A DNA stretch of 64,000 nucleotides from Deltaproteobacteria bacterium RIFCSPHIGHO2_02_FULL_40_28 (lineage in GTDB: Bacteria; UBA10199; 2-12-FULL-40-28). Both the position numbers and the translations under genes were made by a program. This document shows, one piece after another, positions 1 through 7,240 of this stretch; positions within the stretch are counted from its first letter, which is position 1, and every line of letters starts with the position of its first letter. The notes beneath the pieces were generated by a model that saw only the letters and a program-made list of their open reading frames with translations, searched no databases and was not told where the DNA came from. Where the stretch lies: NCBI GenBank assembly GCA_001798135.1, contig MGRJ01000015.1, positions 207,451-271,450 on the forward strand. Reading direction: 5' to 3'.

Positions 1-566
1 TCCATACCACCATGCATAAGTTTTTGAGCAATTTCCTTCATACGAGAAGTAGCCATTAACAAAACAAGAGTTCTTATTTTAGAAACAGCATCCCAGTCTG
101 TTTTTTGTTGTTGTGATTCTTCATAACCTGTAATGACAGCAAAACTTGAAGAATAAGAACGGTGAGTGAGTGGTATGCCTGCATAAGCTAATACGCCGTT
201 AAAAGAACTAACCCCAGGAATCACTTCAAAGGGAATATGTGCTTTTGCTAGTTCTACTGCCTCCTCACCACCCCTTCCAAAAACGAAGGGATCTCCCCCT
301 TTTAATCTCACAACAATCTTTCCTTGATTGGCATAAAAAATCATCAACCTCGTAATTTCATCTTGAGGCATGGAGCATGCTCCACATGGTTTGCCAACAT
401 AAAATGACTGACATGTTTTTTGAGTATGAGACAAAAAATATGGGTTAGCTAAAAAATCGTAAAGAACAATATCAGCCTTGGCAAGAGCAGCTACCCCTGC
501 CAGTGTGATTAATTGCGGATCTCCTGGGCCAGCTCCTACTAAGTAAACTAATCCCTTGTTCATCAT
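1..566 (-). CDS. cobA: Uroporphyrinogen-III C-methyltransferase, 3' part cut by window edge
   Basis: SAM-dependent methylation of uroporphyrinogen III to precorrin-2, the entry to siroheme/cobalamin. Translating the reverse strand gives an open frame with the family's N-terminal GAGPGDP loop at about residue 10 and the VRLKGGDPFVFGRGGEE block at about residue 85, both SUMT hallmarks. Two adjacent ATGs (566 and 563) are possible; the first overlaps the dprA stop as ATGA, suggesting translational coupling. The frame is still open at base 1, so the C-terminus (and any fused HemD or CysG domain) is not visible. The identity as a SUMT is firm; cobA versus a fused cysG/hemD form is undecided. Confidence 0.9.
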   Translation of the reverse strand, partial: MMNKGLVYLVGAGPGDPQLITLAGVAALAKADIVLYDFLANPYFLSHTQKTCQSFYVGKPCGACSMPQDEITRLMIFYANQGKIVVRLKGGDPFVFGRGGEEAVELAKAHIPFEVIPGVSSFNGVLAYAGIPLTHRSYSSSFAVITGYEESQQQKTDWDAVSKIRTLVLLMATSRMKEIAQKLMHGGM

Positions 567-1441
567 TTACTCCAACCTGTAATAGATTCATAAATGCCCC
601 CATCAGTAGCCTTTATTTTTCCATTGAGTTCCATAATCGTTACTAATTCCATCACTTTTTCTGTTGAAAAACCGGTATGAAAAACTAAATCATCAAGTCT
701 TGCTTTTTGAGTCGAACAAAAATCTAAAATCTGTTTTTCATCTTTTGTAACTTGTGAATTTTCTTTTTCAATACAAGGGTAGTTAAGATCAGAAAGAATA
801 TCATTGGGATGGGTTACAGGTTTAGCACCTTGGGAAATAAGAAAGTGTGGCCCCACTGATTTTTCCCAAAAAATAGACCCAGGAACAGCGTAGACATTTC
901 GATTTTGCTCTAAGGCATACTTGGCTGTAATTAAAGCACCACTTTTTTGAGCAGCCTCCACAACTACAACTCCACGAGATAAACCTGAAATGATTCGATT
1001 TCGTTTTGGGAAATTGTAGCGCGCAACATTTTCTGAATGAGAATACTCTGAAAGAACAACACCTCCACTTTTTACAATCTCATAAACCAAATCTTGATTT
1101 CTGGAAGGATAAATATATTTTAAACCACTTCCTAAAACAGCTACCGTTTTTCCATGAGCACAAAGGGCTGCCTGATGACTTTCGGTATCAATACCTATGG
1201 CTAACCCACTTACAATCCCTAAACCTTGCGTAACCAAGCCTGTCACCAAATGCCTGGTAGCTTCTCTTCCATAATTTGTGCAGTCTCTTGTCCCTACAAT
1301 ACCAACCCAAGAAAACGCATTTAAAATTGAAACATCTCCATAAGCAAAAAAAGTCGAAGGTGGATTATGAATTTCCTTTAAAATTTTAGGATAAAAAGGA
1401 TGATGAAGGGTAACTACGGTAGTTGGTAAATCGTCTATCAC
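563..1441 (-). CDS. dprA: DNA-processing protein DprA/Smf
   Basis: Single-strand DNA-binding recombination mediator that loads RecA on incoming DNA in natural transformation. The Rossmann-like DprA core is complete: the GIVGTRDCTNYG start, the SGLAIGIDTESHQAAL block, AVLGSGLKYIYPSRN, SEYSHSENVARYNFPKRNRIISGLS and the VEAAQKSGALITAKYALEQ stretch, followed by a small winged-helix-like tail. It is short (292 aa) because the N-terminal SAM/HhH region of many DprA proteins is absent. The start must be GTG at 1441: an in-frame TAA lies 15 nt upstream. No convincing Shine-Dalgarno precedes it. It lies downstream of ihfB and overlaps the cobA-like gene by 4 nt. Competence genes are not visible nearby, so its role here is inferred from the family. 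Confidence 0.95.
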   Translation of the reverse strand: MIDDLPTTVVTLHHPFYPKILKEIHNPPSTFFAYGDVSILNAFSWVGIVGTRDCTNYGREATRHLVTGLVTQGLGIVSGLAIGIDTESHQAALCAHGKTVAVLGSGLKYIYPSRNQDLVYEIVKSGGVVLSEYSHSENVARYNFPKRNRIISGLSRGVVVVEAAQKSGALITAKYALEQNRNVYAVPGSIFWEKSVGPHFLISQGAKPVTHPNDILSDLNYPCIEKENSQVTKDEKQILDFCSTQKARLDDLVFHTGFSTEKVMELVTIMELNGKIKATDGGIYESITGWSK

Positions 1442-1485
1442 CCTTGCATAGATAAATTAGCGGTTCAAAAAAGCAACGATTTTTT

Positions 1486-1830
1486 TTACTGTCCGCCCTC
1501 TCCACCATCAGGGTCGTCAGTACCAACATCGTTATCGTATCTTTCTCCTGTCCATTTTCCATCAACACGTTCTCTTAATTCCTTTCCTACTTTAAAAAAT
1601 GGGAGACGCTTGGGTTTTACTTGAATAGATTCACCTGTACGTGGATTTCTTCCAATATAGGCCCCATATTCCTTATTTACAAAGCTTCCAAATCCTCTAA
1701 TTTCAATTCTGCCACTTTTGGCTAAGGTATCCGTCATTGAATCAAAAATCAGATTCACCACATCCTCTGCCTTCCGGCGCGGTTGTTTCATTTTTTCAGC
1801 AATAATATCAATCAATTCCGATTTATTCAT
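1486..1830 (-). CDS. ihfB: Integration host factor beta-like HU-family protein
   Basis: Small DNA-bending nucleoid protein. The RIEIRGFGSF core, the GRNPRTGESI arm with the intercalating proline, and FKVGKELRERV are IhfB-like rather than HU-like. Residues 95-114 form an extra tail rich in Asp and Gly (ending DDPDGGEGGQ) that standard IhfB lacks. A strong AGGGGG Shine-Dalgarno sits 5 nt before the ATG. A second HU/IHF gene, closer to ihfA, lies at 39669-39944, so the two could form the heterodimer. Family membership is certain; the beta assignment is by resemblance. Confidence 0.93.
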   Translation of the reverse strand: MNKSELIDIIAEKMKQPRRKAEDVVNLIFDSMTDTLAKSGRIEIRGFGSFVNKEYGAYIGRNPRTGESIQVKPKRLPFFKVGKELRERVDGKWTGERYDNDVGTDDPDGGEGGQ

Positions 1831-1889
1831 ATCGCCCCCTTTTTCGTTTGGGAAAATCTAGGTTTGATAACCATTCAATTTCATTCATA

Positions 1890-1918
1890 AAAATATCAGT
1901 TTTTAGAGATAAAGTCAA
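1890..1918 (-). promoter_or_regulatory. Sigma-70-type promoter of ihfB
   Basis: On the minus strand, TTGACT (1913-1918) and TATTTT (1890-1895) are separated by exactly 17 bp. The predicted start lies about 52 nt upstream of the ihfB ATG, leaving a normal leader with a Shine-Dalgarno. This is the best conventional promoter in the first 5 kb. Confidence 0.7.
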
Positions 1919-1974
1919 CGCTTCCCCCTCTCTCTTTTCTTCACATTATAACCTATTGATATTAATCACTTTTT

Positions 1975-3897
1975 CTAATTCTGATTTTTGATTTCCCCTC
2001 TCATCGATTGAAGAGCCATGGCAATCAGGCCTTCGGGGCTTGTGGACAGTTCAGGGTAAATAGCAAATCCGCAAGCCACATGAGGTTCTATTTTAGATCC
2101 CAAGTAGTCTCTCACGCATTCCTCAATTGTTTGTTTGATACGATTTAAAATAGAGCGGGCTCCCATGGGCCCAATATCAGGAATAATAGCTAAAAAATCT
2201 TTAAGTGTGTAATGAAACAGGTGATCAGTTTGTCTTAAGCAATGCACGCGGATGCGATCTTCAACCATTTCAAATAATTTACCAAGTTCGATGTCTTCTA
2301 AATTTTTTCGCAAGATCTTAAGATTTTGAACTGAAAAACAAAAAACACCTAGAGAAAAATTTTTACTCGAAGCTAAAATCATCGCCTCATTTAAAAGGGT
2401 TCTAAAATCATGATCGATATCGTACTGAGCAATGAGAAAATGAAATCTAGAGCCACATCCTACTTCACTTTCCATCCAAATTTTCCCCTGATGTAATTCG
2501 ATGATCTCCTTACAAAGAGCAAGCCCTAAACCTGTACCCTTGTAACCACTGCCACCCATGGGACGATGGATTTGTTCAAACTTATTAAATAAAACCGATT
2601 GATGAGATTTTTCAATGCCTACACCATCATCAATAATACTGATTTGGAGTTGGTTTTTTTGGTCTCCCACAATATCTTGGCATTTGATAATAATTTTACT
2701 TTTGGCAAAACGAAGGGCATTATCAATCAGATTGTGCAGCACTTGAACCAAAAGGTCTGAATCAGCATAACAAGGCATCAGATAATGGGGAAGATCGAGA
2801 ATCAATTGAATACCCTTTTGTTTAACTTGGGTTTCATAATTTTTAATTAAATCATCAAGAATAGGTTTTAAATCAACTCGTCGTAAACGTACCGTAATTT
2901 TTCCAGACTCAAGCCTTGCCATATCTAAAAGATTATTAATAAGCTTGGTAAGTCTTTCAACATTACGACTTGTTGTTTTAACCAAAGCCTGTTGTTTTTC
3001 ACTTAAAGACCCTACAATACCGTACTCGAGATTAGAAATAGCTCCTTTAACAATAGCTAAGGGAGTACGTAATTCATGAGATACCGTACTTACAAAATCA
3101 TCTTTCAATACCTCCATCCGTTTTTTCTGAGTCACATCCAAAAAAGACCAAGATCGACCATAGTAAGTAGCATCTAATCCTCTTACTGGGACTGTATAAT
3201 ATTCAAAAATGTGACCATCCTTTAATTGAATCTCCCCTGAGGCCACTTCTAAACTTAAGTGATTATTTAAAATAATATGTTTTGCAAATTCATCCTCTTC
3301 TAAAAGCATATTTTTGATATGTATAAAAATTTGTGAGTCATCCCACTGATAAAGCAATTCCTTTTTAAATTTAAATATATCCAAAAATCGCTGATTAACT
3401 TTGTAAACACTGTGGTCACTCAACAAAATAAGAACAGCTTCCCAAGCAGAATCTAATTGGCATTCTAAAAGAGATTTTTGAAAATAGATTTGATCTTCAA
3501 TTTTCTGCCTTTCGATAGCATAAAGCATGGCCTTAGAAAGAGATTGAGCTGTAATTTCTCCCTTATTTAAATAATCTTGAGCTCCTAGATGAACGGCTTC
3601 AATAGCTTTTTTTTCATCTTTAAAGCCGGTTAAAACAACAATGGGCCATTTACGATTAAGGGATTTAATTTGAATAATGCCATCAACCCCCTTGGTATCC
3701 GGGAGAGAAAGATCCAAAAGCACAACATCAAAATGATTTTTTTGAAGACAAACCAGGGCTTGGCTTAAGCTTAAGATTGCCGTAATGTGATAACCAGGAC
3801 TAGAAATATTTTGCACATATTCTTTAATCAAGGCAACATCACCTGGGTTATCTTCTATCATTAAAACCTGAAGAACATTTTTTTCTTGATTAGACAT
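1975..3897 (-). CDS. Hybrid receiver-PAS-histidine kinase with degenerate GGDEF domain
   Basis: A soluble signalling protein of 640 aa. Residues 1-130 are a receiver with the phospho-acceptor Asp62 (LLDLSLPD) and Lys112. A PAS-like region follows (about 145-255), then a HisKA domain with His274 in TVSHELRTPL and an HATPase (N box near 390, GTGLGLA at 454-460). The last 150 residues resemble a GGDEF domain, but the signature is TLKDF (564-568), so it should not make c-di-GMP; the following P-x-x-G helix and the CGFAIYPE block keep the fold recognisable. It overlaps the upstream membrane kinase by 8 nt, suggesting that kinase phosphorylates this receiver. No output gene is adjacent. Confidence 0.88.
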   Translation of the reverse strand: MSNQEKNVLQVLMIEDNPGDVALIKEYVQNISSPGYHITAILSLSQALVCLQKNHFDVVLLDLSLPDTKGVDGIIQIKSLNRKWPIVVLTGFKDEKKAIEAVHLGAQDYLNKGEITAQSLSKAMLYAIERQKIEDQIYFQKSLLECQLDSAWEAVLILLSDHSVYKVNQRFLDIFKFKKELLYQWDDSQIFIHIKNMLLEEDEFAKHIILNNHLSLEVASGEIQLKDGHIFEYYTVPVRGLDATYYGRSWSFLDVTQKKRMEVLKDDFVSTVSHELRTPLAIVKGAISNLEYGIVGSLSEKQQALVKTTSRNVERLTKLINNLLDMARLESGKITVRLRRVDLKPILDDLIKNYETQVKQKGIQLILDLPHYLMPCYADSDLLVQVLHNLIDNALRFAKSKIIIKCQDIVGDQKNQLQISIIDDGVGIEKSHQSVLFNKFEQIHRPMGGSGYKGTGLGLALCKEIIELHQGKIWMESEVGCGSRFHFLIAQYDIDHDFRTLLNEAMILASSKNFSLGVFCFSVQNLKILRKNLEDIELGKLFEMVEDRIRVHCLRQTDHLFHYTLKDFLAIIPDIGPMGARSILNRIKQTIEECVRDYLGSKIEPHVACGFAIYPELSTSPEGLIAMALQSMRGEIKNQN

Positions 3898-5722
3898 AAC
3901 TTCCTTCTTTAGGCCAGCTGAAGGAAATGGTGGTTCCCTGCCCAGGAGCAGAGTCTACCCATACTTGCCCACCATGTGATTCTACAATACGTTTACACAC
4001 GGCCAAACCAATACCAAAACCACTAAATTGTGTATGAGCATGAAGTTTTGCAAAAAGATCAAAAATTTTATCCTGATCTTTTTTCTCAATCCCTATTCCA
4101 TTATCAGCAATCGAAAAAATATAATTAGATCCAGCGTCTTTTGATTTAATTTCTATCAATAAATTTTTATCTCTTTTAAACTTAATAGCATTTGAAATCA
4201 AATTTTGGAAAAGTCTCTCTAAACTTCCTTGATAGGCACGAACTTGTGGAAGAACTTCTTTTTTAATCTCAACCTTTGTTTCTTGAATGGTGGCACTTAA
4301 ATTTTTAAGTGCACACTCTAAAGCTTCATTGGAATTAACAAAATCGATCTCTTGCTCATGCTTGGTGGCTCTGGAATATTCTAAAAGATTAGAAATCATC
4401 TGTTGCATTCTTTTAGCTCCATCTACAACATGATGTAAGTAGCCAAGGGTTTTTTCATCCTGACTTTCCAGTTTTTTTTCTAAAAGATCCCCAAAGCCAG
4501 TAATCATACGAAGCGGCTCTTGCAAATCATGCGAAGCAACATAGGCAAACTGTTCTAAATCATGATTGGATTCTTTTAACTGTCTCGCTTGTTCAATTGT
4601 CAAATTTTCTGATTTTTTTCTTTCAGTGATATCTCTTACAAAAATATTAAAAGAGTATCCTTCACCAAATGGGAAAATAGACATGGAAATTTCAACCGGA
4701 AAAGCCTCCCCTTTTTTATTATAGGCTTTAACCTCTACATTTTGATTCAAAATGGGATCTGCTCCTTTTTCAAGATACTCTTTCATTCTTGTTTGCAGGT
4801 GACACGCTAAATCATCAGATAAAACGAGAGCAGATAACTTTTGCCCAGAAGCTTCTTTTTTGCTCATCCCAAAAAGAACTTCGGCTCGTTGATTCCATTC
4901 TCTAATCACTCCATTTTCATCAAGTGATAAGAAAGCATCATTGGCTGTTTCTATAATCAGTGAATATCTTTCTTGAAGCTTAGCTAGGGTTGCATAAGAA
5001 ACCAATAAATCACGGTTACGTTTTTCAATTTCATCTTTTTGTAAACTTAAGAGCTGGCTTGTTTGAGCAAGCACTTGCTGACGAGTTTTTTCTAAATTGA
5101 ATTGTCTGATAATTTCAAGAGAAGCACTGGCCAAAAGTAAAAGCATTCCAGAAAGCCTCAGAGATGAAGCAGGAATTGGAGACCAACTCACAAGGGAAGC
5201 AGGATAAAAAATAACAAAAAAACTACAAACAAATTCAATCAAGGCCATGCCTAAAAGCATGCGTTCAAAAATACCTCTCAGAGAATCTAAAAAAAGAAAA
5301 AAGACAACTCCACCAAGAAAAAGAAAAAAACTAATCCATTTGAGTAATAGAAAATTTGTTCCCCAAAAATTGAAATAAATTAAAGTGCCAATAAGATACA
5401 GTCCTAAAAAAGTAAGGATGATTTTCATCATCCAACTTACAGATAGTTTTTCTACATCCTTGGTCCATTTAAGAAAAAATAAAAAAACTAAAAATCCACC
5501 CGCTTCAAAAAAACGCTGGGCAAACCAACGGTGAGAATGTTCTGGGAAAAAAAAACGGCTTCCAAAAATAGAAGCCCCATCGAAAAAGAAAAAAAGAGCA
5601 CAAAGCCCAAAACTAACCCATCCACTAATCTTGTAGGCCACAAGAAGAGTAATCGACCCCAAGAACACCGTGGCAATAAGCAGGGCCTCCTGAATCTGAG
5701 GATTTACCATCATCTGAGGCAT
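3890..5722 (-). CDS. Membrane PAS sensor histidine kinase
   Basis: A 610-aa sensor kinase. The first about 205 residues contain some seven hydrophobic segments (a membrane sensor of unassigned type), followed by a coiled-coil linker (about 210-250), one PAS domain (about 250-370, ending FVRDITERKK), a phytochrome-type HisKA (LEQFAYVASHDLQEPLRMI) and an HATPase ending GFGIGLAVCKRIVESHGG. The start is uncertain: ATG 5722 has no Shine-Dalgarno, but a TATTAT box lies 8 nt upstream; an in-frame ATG at 5710 is an alternative. It is coupled to the hybrid kinase downstream by an 8-nt overlap and probably feeds it. Confidence 0.88.
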   Translation of the reverse strand: MPQMMVNPQIQEALLIATVFLGSITLLVAYKISGWVSFGLCALFFFFDGASIFGSRFFFPEHSHRWFAQRFFEAGGFLVFLFFLKWTKDVEKLSVSWMMKIILTFLGLYLIGTLIYFNFWGTNFLLLKWISFFLFLGGVVFFLFLDSLRGIFERMLLGMALIEFVCSFFVIFYPASLVSWSPIPASSLRLSGMLLLLASASLEIIRQFNLEKTRQQVLAQTSQLLSLQKDEIEKRNRDLLVSYATLAKLQERYSLIIETANDAFLSLDENGVIREWNQRAEVLFGMSKKEASGQKLSALVLSDDLACHLQTRMKEYLEKGADPILNQNVEVKAYNKKGEAFPVEISMSIFPFGEGYSFNIFVRDITERKKSENLTIEQARQLKESNHDLEQFAYVASHDLQEPLRMITGFGDLLEKKLESQDEKTLGYLHHVVDGAKRMQQMISNLLEYSRATKHEQEIDFVNSNEALECALKNLSATIQETKVEIKKEVLPQVRAYQGSLERLFQNLISNAIKFKRDKNLLIEIKSKDAGSNYIFSIADNGIGIEKKDQDKIFDLFAKLHAHTQFSGFGIGLAVCKRIVESHGGQVWVDSAPGQGTTISFSWPKEGSYV

Positions 5723-5756
5723 AGTTTAAAATAATACATTGATTTCGGTCACTTGG

Positions 5757-6359
5757 CTAGGATGATTTTTTAAGGTGCTTTAAGGCTTGATGATAAATTT
5801 GTGAAACCCTAGCCTTGGACACACCAAGATCCAGAGCTAATTGAGCAAAGGGTTTGTCTTGAAAATAATGGAAATAGATTACTTTCTTCTCTAGGGGTGC
5901 AAGATGATTAAGACGTGAATAAAGCCAATTTTTTTGATCTTGATAATCAACCATTTCGGCTGCATCAACTTCTGTTTCATAAGATAGATTAACTGCTTCG
6001 CAAGCTACCTTATTTTCAACCTCCAACCAATTTTTTTGATTTTGCATCAGCCCTAAAAGATGTTCTTGTCGACGAATATTTCTCCTTTGATATCTAGAAG
6101 ATAGATCTAGTTTTCTTAAGTAATCCTGGATAGATCCGCGAATTCGAATACGGGCATAGGTAGGAAAGAGATTGTGATCTCCATCCCAGTTAAAACGAAC
6201 CACTGCCTCAATAAGCCCCAAGATACCAGCGTGGGTTAAATCATCGCGTTCAATCCAACGAGGAAGATGAAGGCCGAGGTAGGATAGCAAAGTATCTACC
6301 AAATAAAGATAAGTGGTTACCTTGTGACCCTGATTCTTTGTCAAAGGTTCTAAAAACAA
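5757..6359 (-). CDS. FliA/WhiG-type sigma factor, short region 1
   Basis: An RNA polymerase sigma factor of the sigma-28 class: region 2 reads RDDLTHAGILGLIEAVVRF with YARIRIRGSIQDYLR, and region 4 ends LALDLGVSKARVSQIYHQALKHLKK, the helix-turn-helix for the -35 box. An open frame extends upstream to 6482, but its first 40 residues look like translated promoter DNA. I place the start at TTG 6359 because a perfect AGGAGG (6366-6371) lies 6 nt before it and a promoter ends near 6380. The protein would be 200 aa. No flagellar genes are present in the window, so its regulon is unknown. Confidence 0.8.
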   Translation of the reverse strand: MFLEPLTKNQGHKVTTYLYLVDTLLSYLGLHLPRWIERDDLTHAGILGLIEAVVRFNWDGDHNLFPTYARIRIRGSIQDYLRKLDLSSRYQRRNIRRQEHLLGLMQNQKNWLEVENKVACEAVNLSYETEVDAAEMVDYQDQKNWLYSRLNHLAPLEKKVIYFHYFQDKPFAQLALDLGVSKARVSQIYHQALKHLKKSS

Positions 6360-6375
6360 CCCCGCCCTCCTTCTA

Positions 6376-6408
6376 ACTATCATACAATGATAGTCAAAAT
6401 TTTGACTA
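6376..6408. promoter_or_regulatory. Overlapping palindromes in the divergent sigma/erpA promoter region
   Basis: Two perfect dyads overlap. TAGTCAAAATTTTGACTA (6391-6408) is an uninterrupted 18-bp palindrome. ACTATCAT-aca-ATGATAGT (6376-6394) is an inverted repeat with 8-bp arms and a 3-bp centre. Both sit in the 100-bp gap between divergent genes and cover the spacer and -10 of the predicted sigma promoter, the usual position of a dimeric repressor's operator. The binding protein is unknown. Confidence 0.6.
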
Positions 6409-6415
6409 AAAACAA
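6387..6415 (-). promoter_or_regulatory. Predicted promoter of the sigma-factor gene
   Basis: On the minus strand TTGTTT (6410-6415) and TATCAT (6387-6392) are 17 bp apart. The predicted transcription start near 6380 precedes the AGGAGG at 6366-6371 and the TTG start at 6359. The promoter lies across the palindrome described separately, so it is probably repressed or autoregulated through it. Confidence 0.5.
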
Positions 6416-6461
6416 CTGGATTGTTTTGACAGAGAGGATAAAATGAAATAAAAGGAAAGGT

Positions 6462-6833
6462 ATGGAACAACAAAATCAACAAGTAAAACCATTAGATGAA
6501 ACTATCCCCATTATAACCCTGACAGGAAAAGCCATGAATAAAATCAAGGGGGTAACCCTATCAAACCCAAACTATGAAGGAAAACTTTTCCGAATTTCAG
6601 TAGAAGGTGGGGGGTGTAGTGGATTTCAATATGGCTTTAGCTTTGATGATCCCAAGGAAGGAGACATTAAGGTAAGCTGTGGAGATTTAAATGTACTCGT
6701 TGATTCTCAAACCAGGCTTTATGTGCATGGCTCACAAATTGATTATGTTGAAGATTTAAAAAGTTCTGGTTTTGTAGTTCAAAATCCCAAAGCCAAGGCT
6801 ACCTGTGGCTGTGGCGTTTCCTTTACTGTTTAA
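6462..6833 (+). CDS. erpA: ErpA-type iron-sulfur cluster insertion protein
   Basis: A-type carrier that passes Fe-S clusters to apo-proteins. The three ligand cysteines are present: GGGCSGFQYGF in the middle and CGCG near the C-terminus (ATCGCGVSF), and the surrounding FDDP and DYVEDL blocks match ErpA better than IscA or SufA. Length 123 aa, with about 15 residues of variable N-terminus. An AAGGAAAGG Shine-Dalgarno precedes the ATG. A possible promoter, TTGACA (6426-6431) with a weak TAAAAG 17 bp later, would start just before the ATG. It converges on tsaE with a 4-nt overlap of the stops. Confidence 0.92.
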   Translation: MEQQNQQVKPLDETIPIITLTGKAMNKIKGVTLSNPNYEGKLFRISVEGGGCSGFQYGFSFDDPKEGDIKVSCGDLNVLVDSQTRLYVHGSQIDYVEDLKSSGFVVQNPKAKATCGCGVSFTV

Positions 6834-7240
6834 CCCATCGAAATTTTTCTTACTCCCCCATTTTCAACTTCTAAAATAATTTGGTGGGTATACCAATCTC
6901 TCATCTCTAAAAATTTATTTCCCCATTCAATAACAGTAATATTGTCTTTAATTTGATCTTCAAAATCAAGATCAAGCACTTCTCTAAAATAATCTAGGCG
7001 ATAAAAATCCAAATGATAAAGAAAACCTTGGGCAAGAGGATACTGATGCATCAAGGAAAAGGTTGGAGAATGCACTAACTCTAAGTGTACCCCCCCCAAA
7101 CCCTCATAAAGTCCTCGCACAAAAGTTGTTTTTCCAGCTCCTAACTCCCCAACAAGAGAAAGACAAGACCCTGGTTTTAAATTCTTGGCAAAAGCACTTC
7201 CCAAATTTTCAGTTTCCTCATTACTTTTTGTATAATGCAT
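6830..7240 (-). CDS. tsaE: tRNA threonylcarbamoyladenosine biosynthesis ATPase TsaE
   Basis: ATPase partner of TsaB-TsaD in making t6A37 on ANN-reading tRNAs. It has the family Walker A GELGAGKTTFVRGL near residue 30, the SPTFSLMHQY block and HLDFYRL, plus IEWGNKF near the end; 136 aa is a normal length. An eight-C run on the plus strand (7090-7097) falls in the Gly-Gly-Leu-Gly-Gly stretch. Its first 20 nt overlap the end of the nnr gene, so it is the last gene of the tilS-to-tsaE run. Confidence 0.95.
   Translation of the reverse strand: MHYTKSNEETENLGSAFAKNLKPGSCLSLVGELGAGKTTFVRGLYEGLGGVHLELVHSPTFSLMHQYPLAQGFLYHLDFYRLDYFREVLDLDFEDQIKDNITVIEWGNKFLEMRDWYTHQIILEVENGGVRKISMG

Noticed and set aside
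6360..6482. N-terminal extension of the sigma factor up to 6482
   Set aside because: It would run across the promoter, palindromes and the start of erpA and has no ribosome-binding site; TTG 6359 has an ideal one.
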